Shown piece by piece: positions 9,923-18,475 of a DNA stretch of 64,000 nt (positions are counted from its first letter, which is position 1; every line of letters starts with the position of its first letter). Source of the DNA: JAWLBM01 sp041687675 (GTDB lineage: Bacteria > Pseudomonadota > Alphaproteobacteria > Rhizobiales > Pleomorphomonadaceae); contig JAWLBM010000024.1 in the NCBI GenBank assembly GCA_041687675.1, forward strand, positions 1 through 64,000, read 5' to 3'. The position numbers and the translations under genes were made by a program. The notes beneath the pieces were generated by a model that did no database searches, had not been told where the DNA came from, and saw only the letters and a list, made by a program, of their open reading frames with translations.

Positions 9923-10774
9923 TCAACCCCGCAGGGCGAAGGCGTCCTCGCGCAGGCGCTCGGTGACCTCGCGGATGGCCTGGCGGGAGGGGCCGGCGTG
10001 GGCGATCTGGCGCGACACGTTGGGGAGCGTCCGCCGGGCGGCGGTCCCGCCGAAGCGGGAGCGGACGTCCGCCATGCTCGCGCCCTGCGCGCCGATGCCG
10101 GGGGCGAGCAGAAGGGCGGTGCGCAGCCGGTCGAGGATCGGCTCGACGTCGTCCACCGTGGCGCCGACGACGGCGCCGACCGGGCCGGCGCCGTTCGCGC
10201 CGATGTGACCGGCGTTGAAGGCGGTGACGTCGTCGGCGAGCGCCTCGGCGACGGTCCGCTCGTCCTCGAGGCGGGCGGTCTGCAGGCCGGTGCCCTCGGG
10301 GTTCGACGAGCGCACCACCACGAAAAGGCCGGCGCCGTGCTCGACCGCGCGCTTCACCACAGGGGTCAGCGAACCGGAGCCCATGTAGGCGCCGAGGGTG
10401 ATCGCGTCCGCCGGGATGCCGGCGTCGGGCCCGATCCAGGCCGCGGCATAGGCCTCCAGTGTGTGGCCGATGTCCATCCGCTTGACGTCGGCGAGGGCGA
10501 GGGCGTCGGCCGAGCGCACGTGGCGCATCACCTCGTCGAGGGCCTTCAGCCCCTGCCAGCCGAAGCGCTCGTAGAAGGCGACCTGCGGCTTGAACACGGC
10601 GACCCGGTCGCCGAGCGCCTCCACCATCTTCAGCCCGAACACCCGCACCCCCTCGGCGGAGTAGGGCAGCTCCCAGGCCTTCAGCGTCTCCGGCGCCGGG
10701 TCGATGCCGACGCAGAGCGGCGAGCGGGCATCGGCGAGGGTCGCGAACCGGTCGGCGAAGGGGATCGGCGGCAT
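9923..10774 (-). CDS. pyrF: Orotidine 5'-phosphate decarboxylase (type 2)
   Basis: A 283-residue enzyme that decarboxylates OMP to UMP in pyrimidine synthesis. The active-site pattern D-x-K-R-x-D is in LADVKRMDIGHT. The length and the N-terminal FADRFATLADARSPLCVGIDPAP place it in the longer type 2 subgroup rather than the usual 230-residue bacterial PyrF. ATG 10774 has GGAG upstream. It precedes uup by a short gap on the same strand. Confidence 0.9.
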   Translation of the reverse strand: MPPIPFADRFATLADARSPLCVGIDPAPETLKAWELPYSAEGVRVFGLKMVEALGDRVAVFKPQVAFYERFGWQGLKALDEVMRHVRSADALALADVKRMDIGHTLEAYAAAWIGPDAGIPADAITLGAYMGSGSLTPVVKRAVEHGAGLFVVVRSSNPEGTGLQTARLEDERTVAEALADDVTAFNAGHIGANGAGPVGAVVGATVDDVEPILDRLRTALLLAPGIGAQGASMADVRSRFGGTAARRTLPNVSRQIAHAGPSRQAIREVTERLREDAFALRG

Positions 10775-10842
10775 GACGGGTCTCCGGGAGGTCGGAGACG
10801 GGTTATAGGGGGTCGGGCCCGGCGGGGGAAGGGCGGGGAACG

Positions 10843-11595
10843 TCAGGCGGCGGCAAGCAGGCCACGGAACCGATCGTTGGGATCGACGGTTTCGAGAACC
10901 GCGTCGGAGGCGGCGGCCACGACCCCGTACCAGTCGCCAAGATCCTGGCGGCTCACCACGACCGCGATGCGCGCCGGCGGGTGCTCCAGAGTCCCGAGAT
11001 CGTGGAACTTGGCCGCCGTGCCTGCCGCCGAGACATAGTGTCCAGTGACGGCGTTGAAGACGACGAAACCTCGCTCGTGTCGAACACTCGCGTCGATCGT
11101 CCAACGGTGGTTCGAGGCCCCGAGGATCCGCCCATGCTTCTCGAATCCGCCCGGGCCGAACACGCTTTCCAACTTGCCGAACATGGCGTCCCGGACCGCC
11201 GCCTCCCGTGCAGGAGCCCGCATGGCGGAGTGCGATGCCTGAGCGGATGCATTGGCGACCATGACCATTGCTCCCGTGATCCGGTCGATCGGCACAGCCT
11301 CCAGCAGGATGTCCCGCCCGTCAAAGACAAGCCCGAGATCGCCGGCGATCCGCTCCGCGGATTTTGAAAATGCCGCTTCGTTACCCGACAACTCCGCGTG
11401 CCGGAAGCCTTCCCCACGGTCCGTGATTCTGGCCCCGTTCGAGCGCGGCAGAACATCGAGGACAACCGATCCTCCGCCCGGATACAGGACGGGCATGGTG
11501 ACGAGGCTGCCCGCGGCGAAATGCTCGACTTCGACCAGGCTGGCCAGGCTCCTGTCCAGTGTTCGGCGAAGGTGGTCGAGATGCCCGGAACTCAT
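10843..11595 (-). CDS. Unknown protein, possibly DUF1828-like; second gene of a two-gene cassette
   Basis: A 250-residue soluble protein with no signal peptide or membrane segment. The N-terminal 100 residues have the order seen in DUF1828-type proteins: a strand-rich start, then LDVLPRSNGARITDRGEGFRHAEL, resembling their D-x-G element, followed by FDGRDI. The C-terminal part has strand-rich segments (HRWTIDASVRHERGFVVFNAV) typical of a substrate-binding beta sheet. The family assignment is tentative. The ATG overlaps the stop of the upstream gene by 4 bases, so the two are translationally coupled. Base composition is lower in GC than the flanking pyrF and alcohol dehydrogenase genes. No function is assigned; toxin-antitoxin or phage-defence accessory is one possibility. 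Confidence 0.7.
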   Translation of the reverse strand: MSSGHLDHLRRTLDRSLASLVEVEHFAAGSLVTMPVLYPGGGSVVLDVLPRSNGARITDRGEGFRHAELSGNEAAFSKSAERIAGDLGLVFDGRDILLEAVPIDRITGAMVMVANASAQASHSAMRAPAREAAVRDAMFGKLESVFGPGGFEKHGRILGASNHRWTIDASVRHERGFVVFNAVTGHYVSAAGTAAKFHDLGTLEHPPARIAVVVSRQDLGDWYGVVAAASDAVLETVDPNDRFRGLLAAA

Positions 11596-12110
11596 TGCGG
11601 CACCCAGAGAAAGTCGGGGTTCTGATCCGGAACGATCACCAGATCCATGTTGACGATATTAAAACATGATCCACAGAACGCAAAGAAATCAGAGAGTGAA
11701 ACCGGGTCTGGTTCGATCCCCGTGGCGGTTGGTAGGTTCCGCCCGCGCATCCGATTCTCGGCGGGTAGATAGTTGTCTATGAAGGCGTGACGATGGCTGG
11801 TTCGCTCGAACCGGGCCAAGGCCGACTGACCACTTGCCGGATTGGTGTGGGTCTCGAATGGTCGCCACTGGCAACGGTCGAGCTCCGCGCGGTCGCGTCC
11901 CGATCGAGCGAACTCGAGCTGCATCATGGCATCGCGATCAACGTGCGAGCGTGAAACCTTGGCGCGCAGTTCAAGGCCGGTAAGGCCGGACCGCAGGATT
12001 AGAGGCGCGGTGAAGACCAGATATCGCCGGTCCGAGCGATCATCCCAAATCGGCCTGCTTGCAAGGCGTTTCTCCGCCGCAAACCAGGACGCAATGTCTT
12101 GTGGCAACAT
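11592..12110 (-). CDS. Unknown protein with HTNP and SHRHAF histidine motifs; first gene of the cassette
   Basis: A 172-residue soluble protein not recognised by name. Notable features are W-R-P-F-E-T-H-T-N-P at about residues 82-91 and S-H-R-H-A-F at about 109-114, a spaced set of histidines that could bind a metal or serve an active site, and three cysteines or near-cysteine positions near the end (FCGSCF). The layout recalls DUF6978-type proteins, which also have an H-x-N-P and a later H-x-H element and are found beside DUF1828 proteins; this is a resemblance only. It starts at an ATG and overlaps the next gene by 4 bases. GC content is visibly lower than in its surroundings. Confidence 0.65.
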   Translation of the reverse strand: MLPQDIASWFAAEKRLASRPIWDDRSDRRYLVFTAPLILRSGLTGLELRAKVSRSHVDRDAMMQLEFARSGRDRAELDRCQWRPFETHTNPASGQSALARFERTSHRHAFIDNYLPAENRMRGRNLPTATGIEPDPVSLSDFFAFCGSCFNIVNMDLVIVPDQNPDFLWVPQ

Positions 12111-12300
12111 TACTCTACCCGGACGGGACGACCCGGCCGGGGTCGCTCATCGGCTGCCGCGATCAACGGCTATGCCGCAGCGTAGAAGATATCATCCGAA
12201 AAATTTACGGTCAAACGGGGCGGCACGGCGATGCGCCGGAGTTGGCTTTGGGAGCCGCTCCGGTTGACGTTGCCGGCAGTTGCACGAAGCCGCCCCCAAC

Positions 12301-13452
12301 TCACCCCCGCATCGCCGCCCGGAAGATCGCCTTGGCGCCCTCCTCGGTCAGCTTCACCGGATTGCCGCCCGCGGTGGGGTCGACGACGGCCTTGGCGGCG
12401 ATCTCGTCGAGGCGGCTGTCGTCGATGCCGAGGCCCTCGAGGGTGTGGGGGATGCCGATCTCGGCCCGCAGCGCCAGCACCCACGCCTTGAAGGCGTCGA
12501 ACGAGCGGTCGAGGCCGATGTAGGCGGCGGCGCGGGCGAGCCTGTCCTCCACCGCGGGGCGGTTGAAGTCGAGCACATAGGGCATGAAAACGGCGTTGGT
12601 GAGCCCGTGGTGGGTGTCGTAGAAGGCGCCCACCGGATGCGACAGCGCGTGGATCGCGCCGAGCCCCTTCTGGAAGGCGGTGGCGCCCATCGAGGCGGCG
12701 ACGAGCATCGCGCCGCGGGCCTCGAGGTCGGAGCCGTCCTTCACCGCGCGGGGCAGATATTCCCGGCAAAGGCGGATGCCCTCCACGGCGATCCCCTCCG
12801 CCATCGGGTGGAACCCCGGCGCGCAAAGCGCCTCGATCGAGTGGGCGAGGGCGTCCATGCCGGTCCAGGCGGTGATCTTCGCCGGCAGGCCCAGGGTCAG
12901 TTCCGGGTCGAGGATGGTGACGGAGGGCATCATCTTCGGATGGAAGATCACCTTCTTGGTGTGCGAGGCCTCGTGTGTGATGACGCCCGCCCGGCCCACC
13001 TCCGAGCCCGTCCCGGCGGTGGTGGAGACGCAGACGTTCGGCGCGATTCCGTTCGGATCGGCGCGGGTCCACCAGTCGCCGATGTCCTCGAAGTCCCACA
13101 TCGGCCGGGTCTGGCCGGCCATGAAGGCGATCACCTTGCCGACGTCCAGCGCCGAGCCGCCGCCGAAGCAGACCACGCCGTCGCACGCGCCCGCCTTCAG
13201 CGCCTCGATGCCGGCGTAGACGTTGCTCTCCACCGGGTTGCCCTTGACCTCGGAGAAGACGGTGACGGGAAGCCCCGCGTCGCGCAGGACGGCGACGGCG
13301 CCCTGTGTCATCGGCAGGTTGACCAGCCCCGGGTCGGTCACGAACAGCGGCCGGCGGATGCCCGCGACGGCGCAGGCCTCCGCCAGTTCCTTGATGCGGC
13401 CGGCTCCGAAGCGGATCGAGTTGGGGTAGTTCCAGTTGGCGCGGATGGTCAT
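12301..13452 (-). CDS. Iron-containing alcohol dehydrogenase
   Basis: A 383-residue group III (Fe-ADH) NAD(P)-dependent dehydrogenase. The nucleotide-binding GGGSALDVGK, the TTAGTGSEVG loop and the metal ligands in MDALAHSIEA, AIHALSHPVGAFYDTHHG are all present. It is the last gene of the four-gene operon running from 17523 to 12301, after the aldehyde dehydrogenase, a usual pairing for stepwise alcohol to acid oxidation. In context the likely substrate is a gamma-glutamylated amino alcohol; that is inference. Gap to the aldehyde dehydrogenase gene is 145 bases. Confidence 0.85.
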   Translation of the reverse strand: MTIRANWNYPNSIRFGAGRIKELAEACAVAGIRRPLFVTDPGLVNLPMTQGAVAVLRDAGLPVTVFSEVKGNPVESNVYAGIEALKAGACDGVVCFGGGSALDVGKVIAFMAGQTRPMWDFEDIGDWWTRADPNGIAPNVCVSTTAGTGSEVGRAGVITHEASHTKKVIFHPKMMPSVTILDPELTLGLPAKITAWTGMDALAHSIEALCAPGFHPMAEGIAVEGIRLCREYLPRAVKDGSDLEARGAMLVAASMGATAFQKGLGAIHALSHPVGAFYDTHHGLTNAVFMPYVLDFNRPAVEDRLARAAAYIGLDRSFDAFKAWVLALRAEIGIPHTLEGLGIDDSRLDEIAAKAVVDPTAGGNPVKLTEEGAKAIFRAAMRG

Positions 13453-13597
13453 GGGACGGGTCTTTCGGAGTGGCGGGGGGTCAGGCGGGTCTTGGACGGG
13501 GGCCGGGCGCCTGGCGCCGACGCCGGCAGGTCGTGGAGCCTTCCCGAGGGGAGGCGGGCGCCGTCGGAGGGGGAGGCGGAGGGCGGTACCGCTCCCC

Positions 13598-15001
13598 TCA
13601 CACCGGGGCCTTCCTGACGTAGTAGCTCTTCGGCCGGGTGAGGCCGTGGAAGCCGAGGGGGGAGAGGGCGGCGCCGCGGCCGGTGTCCTTGACGCCGGTC
13701 CAGGTCAGCGCCGGGTCGAGGTAGTCGCAGCGGTTGACGAAGACGGTGCCGGTGGCGATGCGATCGCCGATGGCGGTGGCCGAGTCGAGGTCCTCGGTCC
13801 ACAGCGAGGCGGTGAGGCCGTAGCGGCTGTCGTTCATCAACTGCACCGCCTCTTCGTCGTCGCGCACCTTCATGATGCCGACGGCGGGGCCGAAGGTCTC
13901 CTCGGTCATGAACTCCATCTGGTGGTTCACGTCGGTGAGGATCTGCGGGGCGATGTAGGGCGTTCCCTCCCGGTCCGCCGGGAAGCTCTTCGGGTCGATG
14001 TGGGCGCGGGCGCCGAGGCGCAGCGCGCCGGCGATCTGGTCGCGCACGGTCTGGGCGCCGCGGGTTCGAGCCATCGGGCCGAGGGTGGTCGCCTGGTCCG
14101 TCGGGTCGCCGAGCACGTAGCCCCTGGTGAAGTCGACGAAGCCCTCCACGAACTCGTCGTAGACCTTCTCGTGCACGTAGATGCGCTCGACGCCGCAGCA
14201 GCACTGGCCGGAGTTGAAGAAGGCGCCGTCGGCGATGTTCTCGATGGCGAACTGCATCTTCACGTCCGGCCGCACATAGGCCGGGTCCTTGCCGCCGAGC
14301 TCGAGGTTGAGCGGCAGGAAGCGGCCGACCGCCGCCTTCTCCATGGCGACGCCGCCGGCGACCGAGCCGGTGAAGGCGACCATGTCCACCTTGCCGGAGG
14401 AGATGATGGCGGCGCTGTCGTCGTGAGTGAGCACGATGTGCTGGAAGACGCCCTTCGGCAGCCCGGCCGCGTCGAAGGCCTTCTGGAACCGCTCGGCGAC
14501 GAGCAGCGTCTGGTCGGAGTGCTTCAGCACCACCGAGTTGCCCGCCATCAGCGCCGGCATCACCGAGTTGACGGTGGTGAGGTAGGGGTAGTTCCACGGC
14601 GCCAGCACGAACACCACGCCGAGCGGCTCGCGCGTGATGTAGCGGTGGGCGCCCGAGTCGCCGTTCTCCAGGCCCGAATCGAGCGGCGCCAGGCTCTCGG
14701 CCGCGATCTTCGCCATGTGGCGGGTGCGCTGCTCGACGCCGTTCAGCTCGAAGGGCGTGTAGCGGATCGGCCGGCCCATCTGCCAGGTCAGCTCCTCGGC
14801 GATCTCCTGCCGCATCGCCAGCATCGCCTCGAGCCCCTTCAGGCAGTAGCCGATGCGCTCGTCGAGCGACAGCGCCGCCCAGTCGCGCTGCGCGTCGCGG
14901 GCGGCGGAGAACACCTTGTCGATCTCGGCCGGGGTCGCCGTCTCGCGCTCGGCGTAGACGCGGCCGTCGACCGGGGAGATCAGCTTCATCGTCTTGGTCA
15001 T
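13598..15001 (-). CDS. Aldehyde dehydrogenase family protein
   Basis: A 467-residue NAD(P)-dependent aldehyde dehydrogenase. The catalytic cysteine is in NSGQCCCGVERIYVHE and the general-base glutamate in LNLELGGKDP; the Rossmann segment FTGSVAGG is present. The ATG at 15001 is in frame with a longer reading that lacks protein-like sequence upstream. A triple cysteine at the active site is unusual but found in some family members. It lies between the glutamine-synthetase-like and alcohol dehydrogenase genes and probably makes the acid from a gamma-glutamylated aldehyde. Confidence 0.85.
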   Translation of the reverse strand: MTKTMKLISPVDGRVYAERETATPAEIDKVFSAARDAQRDWAALSLDERIGYCLKGLEAMLAMRQEIAEELTWQMGRPIRYTPFELNGVEQRTRHMAKIAAESLAPLDSGLENGDSGAHRYITREPLGVVFVLAPWNYPYLTTVNSVMPALMAGNSVVLKHSDQTLLVAERFQKAFDAAGLPKGVFQHIVLTHDDSAAIISSGKVDMVAFTGSVAGGVAMEKAAVGRFLPLNLELGGKDPAYVRPDVKMQFAIENIADGAFFNSGQCCCGVERIYVHEKVYDEFVEGFVDFTRGYVLGDPTDQATTLGPMARTRGAQTVRDQIAGALRLGARAHIDPKSFPADREGTPYIAPQILTDVNHQMEFMTEETFGPAVGIMKVRDDEEAVQLMNDSRYGLTASLWTEDLDSATAIGDRIATGTVFVNRCDYLDPALTWTGVKDTGRGAALSPLGFHGLTRPKSYYVRKAPV

Positions 15002-15155
15002 GATCGTTTCTGCTCCAGATGGTCCATCCCTACGGGGGACGGTGGCCGCGAGGCGGCCGGAAGCGGGTCGTCTTCCTGGCGTCCGCGGTCCGGTTCCGGC
15101 GAGGCGCAAGGCCGGGGTCGCTTCGGCCCGGGGGAAGGAGCCCCTGGCCCTGCAC

Positions 15156-16517
15156 TCAATACTTCTCGAACCCCCGCTTCAGCTCCCAGTCGGTGATGCG
15201 GCGGTCGTATTCGAACTGCTCCCACTCGGCGGTGTGGATGTAGTGCTCCATCACCTCGTCCCCGAAGGCGGCGCGGAGCATAGCCGAATGGCGCATGGTC
15301 TCGATCGCCTCGCGCAGGGTCTTCGGGATGTGGCGGATGCCCTCGGTCGAGTAGGCGTCGCCGGCGAAGGCGGGCTCCAGCTCCATCCGGTTCTCGATCC
15401 CCGAGAGGCCGGCCGCCAGCATCGCCGCATAGGCCAGGTGCGGGTTGAGGTCGGCGCCGCCGATCCGGCACTCGGCGCGGATCGCCTTGCTGTTCTCGCC
15501 GACCACGCGGAAGCCGGCGGTGCGGTTGTCGTGGCTCCAGATCGCCTTGGTCGGGGCGAAGGTGCCGACCTGGAAACGCTTGTAGCTGTTGATGTAGGGG
15601 GCGAGGAACCAGGTGATCTCCCGGGCGTGGGTGAGGAGCCCGCCGAGGTAGTGCCGCATCATCTCCGACATGCCCTGCTCGGCCGCCTTGTCGAGGAACA
15701 GCGGCGTGCCGTCCCTGGTCCACAGCGACTGGTGGACATGGCAGGAGGAGCCGGCGAGGTCGTAGGCGTACTTGGACATGAAGGTGACCGCCTTTCCCTG
15801 CAGGAAGGCCATCTCCTTGATGCCTGTCTTCATGATGGCGTGCTCGTCCGCCATGGTGAGCGCATCGGCGTAGCGGACGTTGATCTCCTCCTGGCCGGGG
15901 CCCCACTCGCCCTTCGAGTTCTCCACCCGGATGCCCGCCTCGGAGAGCCGGTTGCGGATCTCCCGCATGAACGGCTCGTCCATGGTGGTCGGCAGCATGC
16001 CGTAGTCGGCGATGTGGTCGGTGAAGGTCCGGAGCTGGCGGAAGCCCTTGTCGGCGGCCGTGCGGTAGGTCTCGTCGAAGAGGTAGAACTCGAGCTCGGA
16101 GGCCATGTAGGCCTTCCAGCCCTTTTCGTCGAGCCGGGCGATCTGCCGCCTCAGCAGCGCGCGCGGGGAGTGCGGCACGTCATGGTGGTGATGGTCCTGC
16201 ACGTCGCAGATCACCAGGGCCGTGCCCGGCAGCCAGGGCGTCAGCCGCAGCGTCGCCATGTCCGGCCTCAGCACGAAATCGCCGTAGCCCTTCGCCCAGG
16301 ATGTGGCCGCGTAGCCCGGCACCGGCTCCATGTCGATGTCGACCGTGAGCAGGTAGTTGCAGGCGTGCGTCTCCTCCCAGCTGTCGAGGAAATGGGCCGC
16401 GGCGAAGCGCTTGCCCATCAGCCGGCCCTGCATGTCGACGAAGGCGACGTTGACCGTGTCGATGGTGCCGTTGGCGACGCCGGTCTTGAGATCGTCGAGG
16501 GTCAGATTGCCGGGCAT
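15156..16517 (-). CDS. Glutamine synthetase family protein (probable gamma-glutamyl-amine ligase)
   Basis: A 453-residue member of the glutamine synthetase family with the N-terminal beta-grasp (NVAFVDMQGRLMGKRFAAAHF) and the catalytic domain (MASELEFYLF; GPGQEEINVRYADAL; GSSCHVHQSL; NRTAGFRVVG; ECRIGGADLNPHLA). It is of the PuuA/GlnT/GMAS-like kind rather than housekeeping GlnA: it lacks the adenylylation Tyr loop and is grouped with catabolic dehydrogenases. Such enzymes join glutamate through its gamma-carboxyl to putrescine, ethanolamine, isopropylamine or methylamine. ATG 16517 has AGGAGG upstream but at a long spacing. Confidence 0.85.
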   Translation of the reverse strand: MPGNLTLDDLKTGVANGTIDTVNVAFVDMQGRLMGKRFAAAHFLDSWEETHACNYLLTVDIDMEPVPGYAATSWAKGYGDFVLRPDMATLRLTPWLPGTALVICDVQDHHHHDVPHSPRALLRRQIARLDEKGWKAYMASELEFYLFDETYRTAADKGFRQLRTFTDHIADYGMLPTTMDEPFMREIRNRLSEAGIRVENSKGEWGPGQEEINVRYADALTMADEHAIMKTGIKEMAFLQGKAVTFMSKYAYDLAGSSCHVHQSLWTRDGTPLFLDKAAEQGMSEMMRHYLGGLLTHAREITWFLAPYINSYKRFQVGTFAPTKAIWSHDNRTAGFRVVGENSKAIRAECRIGGADLNPHLAYAAMLAAGLSGIENRMELEPAFAGDAYSTEGIRHIPKTLREAIETMRHSAMLRAAFGDEVMEHYIHTAEWEQFEYDRRITDWELKRGFEKY

Positions 16518-16605
16518 GATGGTGTTGAGCCTCCTTCGCGGTGTGCATGCACTTCCGGCCGGATCCCGCCGCCTCGCGCGGCCCGGGGTCCGCCGGGAAA
16601 CCTCC

Positions 16606-17523
16606 TCAGCCAGGCGGCGCGCCGCCTGGCGCTCCACGAGACGTTGCCGCCCCGGCCCTCGTCAAGGGGGACCGGCGGCCGAGGCCCGCGCGGGCGTCGG
16701 CGACGGCGGCGGCGAGGCGGGCGCCCCAGCGGGCCTCGGCCGCCGCCTCGCGCACCTCGTCGTTGCGGATCTCGATCATCGCCGCCGGAAGGCCGCGCGA
16801 GACGGCGTGCCGGGTCAGCGTGAAGTAGACCTCGTTCGCCGGGCTGTAGGGCTGGTTCTCGGCGACGACCAGCCCCGGTTCGCTGGCCAGCACGTCGATC
16901 ATGCCGCGGCCGAGAGCGTCGTTCTCGTCGAACAGGATGCCGACGTGGAGCGGCCGGTGGACGCCACGGTAGACCGGCGTGAAGGTGTGGACCGCCACCA
17001 CCGCCACGGGGCCCGCCGCCCGCGCCGCCTGGCGGGTGACCACCGTGTCGAGTGCGGCGTGGTAGGGCTCGTAGACGGTGCGGATCCGCTCGGCCATGTC
17101 CGCGGCGGTGATGTCGCGGTTGCCGGGGATCTCGGTGGTCTCCGAAAGGGCGGGCGCGAAGGTGGGGGAGCCGATCGGCCGGTTGAGGTCCACCACCAGC
17201 CGGGACACGGTCGCCGCGACCAGCGGCGCGTCGAGGCGGCGGCTCATCTCGCGGGCGACGCCGAGGGCGCCCGGATCCCAGGCGATGTGCGCCTCGCGCG
17301 CCTCCGGCGGCAGTCCGAGGTCGCCCCAGGGCGGCGGGAAGCGGTTGGACGCGTGGTCGACCACGATCACGGCCGCGCCGCGCCCGTCCGGGTTCTCCAC
17401 CGAAAACGGCTGCAGATCCTCCGCCGACACCCATGCCCCCACTTCGTCGAAGCCGGCGGACTGTGCAATCCTGCCGATCCGGCTGCCGCCGAGTCCCGGC
17501 GGATTTTGTAACAACGTGACCAC
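16606..17523 (-). CDS. N-formylglutamate amidohydrolase family protein
   Basis: A 305-residue protein of the HutG2-like amidohydrolase fold. It has the family HVDHASN-type element (VIVVDHASNRFPPPWGDLGL), RLVVDLNRP, a VVAVHTFTPVYRG strand with the catalytic histidine, and IEIRND near the end. Known members release formate from N-formylglutamate; as first gene of an operon with a gamma-glutamyl ligase it may instead hydrolyse a gamma-glutamyl amide. The start is unsure: GTG 17523 and TTG 17541 are both open, and a short N-terminal part may be untranslated. It diverges from the RpiR gene. Confidence 0.75.
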   Translation of the reverse strand: MVTLLQNPPGLGGSRIGRIAQSAGFDEVGAWVSAEDLQPFSVENPDGRGAAVIVVDHASNRFPPPWGDLGLPPEAREAHIAWDPGALGVAREMSRRLDAPLVAATVSRLVVDLNRPIGSPTFAPALSETTEIPGNRDITAADMAERIRTVYEPYHAALDTVVTRQAARAAGPVAVVAVHTFTPVYRGVHRPLHVGILFDENDALGRGMIDVLASEPGLVVAENQPYSPANEVYFTLTRHAVSRGLPAAMIEIRNDEVREAAAEARWGARLAAAVADARAGLGRRSPLTRAGAATSRGAPGGAPPG

Positions 17524-17545
17524 ATCGCGAGGACAAGTCAATTCC

Positions 17546-17561
17546 TGTAATCAGGGTTACA
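17546..17561. promoter_or_regulatory. RpiR-type operator palindrome TGTAA-N6-TTACA
   Basis: In the divergent gap between the amidohydrolase and rpiR genes lies TGTAATCAGGGTTACA, a perfect 5-bp inverted repeat of the form bound by some RpiR-family proteins such as HexR. A second small palindrome, TTGTAACAA at 17506-17514, sits 32 bases away near the amidohydrolase start. The position suits control of both transcription units. Confidence 0.55.
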
Positions 17562-17611
17562 TTCGGGCCGGGCGACCGGTCCGGCCCGCCCCGTCCGCGG
17601 AGCCTGAATTC

Positions 17612-18475
17612 ATGAGCCTCATCGAGCCGGCCGACCTCACCATCGCCGAGCGGATCCGCTCGGAGATGCACCGCTTCACCCCGCGGGAGCGCAAGGCGGC
17701 GCAGGCGCTGCTCGCCAACTACCCCGTCGCCGGGCTGGAAACGGTGGCCGAGTTCGCCGGCCGCGCCTCCGTGAGCGGGCCGACGGTCCTGCGCTTCGTC
17801 GGGCGCCTCGGCTTCGGCGGCTACCCGGAGTTCCAGCGGGCGCTGCGCGACGAACTCGACAAGCAGGTGCAGTCGCCGCTCGCCAAGGGCCGCTTCGCCC
17901 ACGAGGTCTCGGGGGAGGGACCCTACGCCCGCTTCCGCGACGCGCTGGTCGAGAACCTGGTCGAGACCTTCCGGCGCCTGCCGGAGGCGGAGTTCGATGC
18001 GCTGGTCGAGACGCTGACGGACCGCCGGCGCCGGGTCCATGCGATCGGCGGCCGCTTCACCGACAGCCTAGCCATGCACCTCGTCAGCCACCTGAGGGTG
18101 ATCCGCTCCGGGGTGGTCCACGTCTCCGGCCAGCCCGGCAACTGGCGCGACCAGATGATCGACATGGGTCCGCGCGACGTGCTGGTCGTCTTCGACATCC
18201 GCCGCTACCAGGAGGACCTTGCCGTCTTCGCCGAGGCCGCCGCCCGCCGCGGGCTCACCCTCGTGCTGTTCACCGACCAGTGGCTGTCGCCGATAGCGCG
18301 CCTCGCCCGGCACGTCGTCCCGGCGCGGGTGCAGGTGTCCTCGCGCTGGGACTCGATGACGGCGATGCTCGGCGTCGTCGAGGCCGTGCTCGCGGCGGCC
18401 ACGGAGCGGACCTGGGACGAGTCGAGCCGGCGGATCGCCTCCATCGAGGCGCTGAAGGGCGGGGGACGGCCGTGA
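17612..18475 (+). CDS. MurR/RpiR-family transcriptional regulator
   Basis: A 287-residue repressor or activator. Residues 1-80 are the RpiR helix-turn-helix domain (IAERIRSEMHRFTPRERKAAQALLANYP, ending in SVSGPTVLRFVGRLGFGGYPEFQ). Residues about 125-260 are a SIS domain (VHAIGGRFTDSLAMHLVSHLR; DVLVVFDIRRYQEDL), which normally senses a sugar phosphate or related ligand. The start ATG at 17612 has GGAG upstream. It is divergent from the amidohydrolase-GS-ALDH-ADH operon and probably regulates it. Its stop overlaps the start of cobU. Confidence 0.85.
   Translation: MSLIEPADLTIAERIRSEMHRFTPRERKAAQALLANYPVAGLETVAEFAGRASVSGPTVLRFVGRLGFGGYPEFQRALRDELDKQVQSPLAKGRFAHEVSGEGPYARFRDALVENLVETFRRLPEAEFDALVETLTDRRRRVHAIGGRFTDSLAMHLVSHLRVIRSGVVHVSGQPGNWRDQMIDMGPRDVLVVFDIRRYQEDLAVFAEAAARRGLTLVLFTDQWLSPIARLARHVVPARVQVSSRWDSMTAMLGVVEAVLAAATERTWDESSRRIASIEALKGGGRP

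Noticed and set aside
12170..13186. Minus-strand frame overlapping the alcohol dehydrogenase gene
   Set aside because: The alcohol dehydrogenase frame has all family motifs; the other frame has low-complexity Arg-rich content and no start signal.
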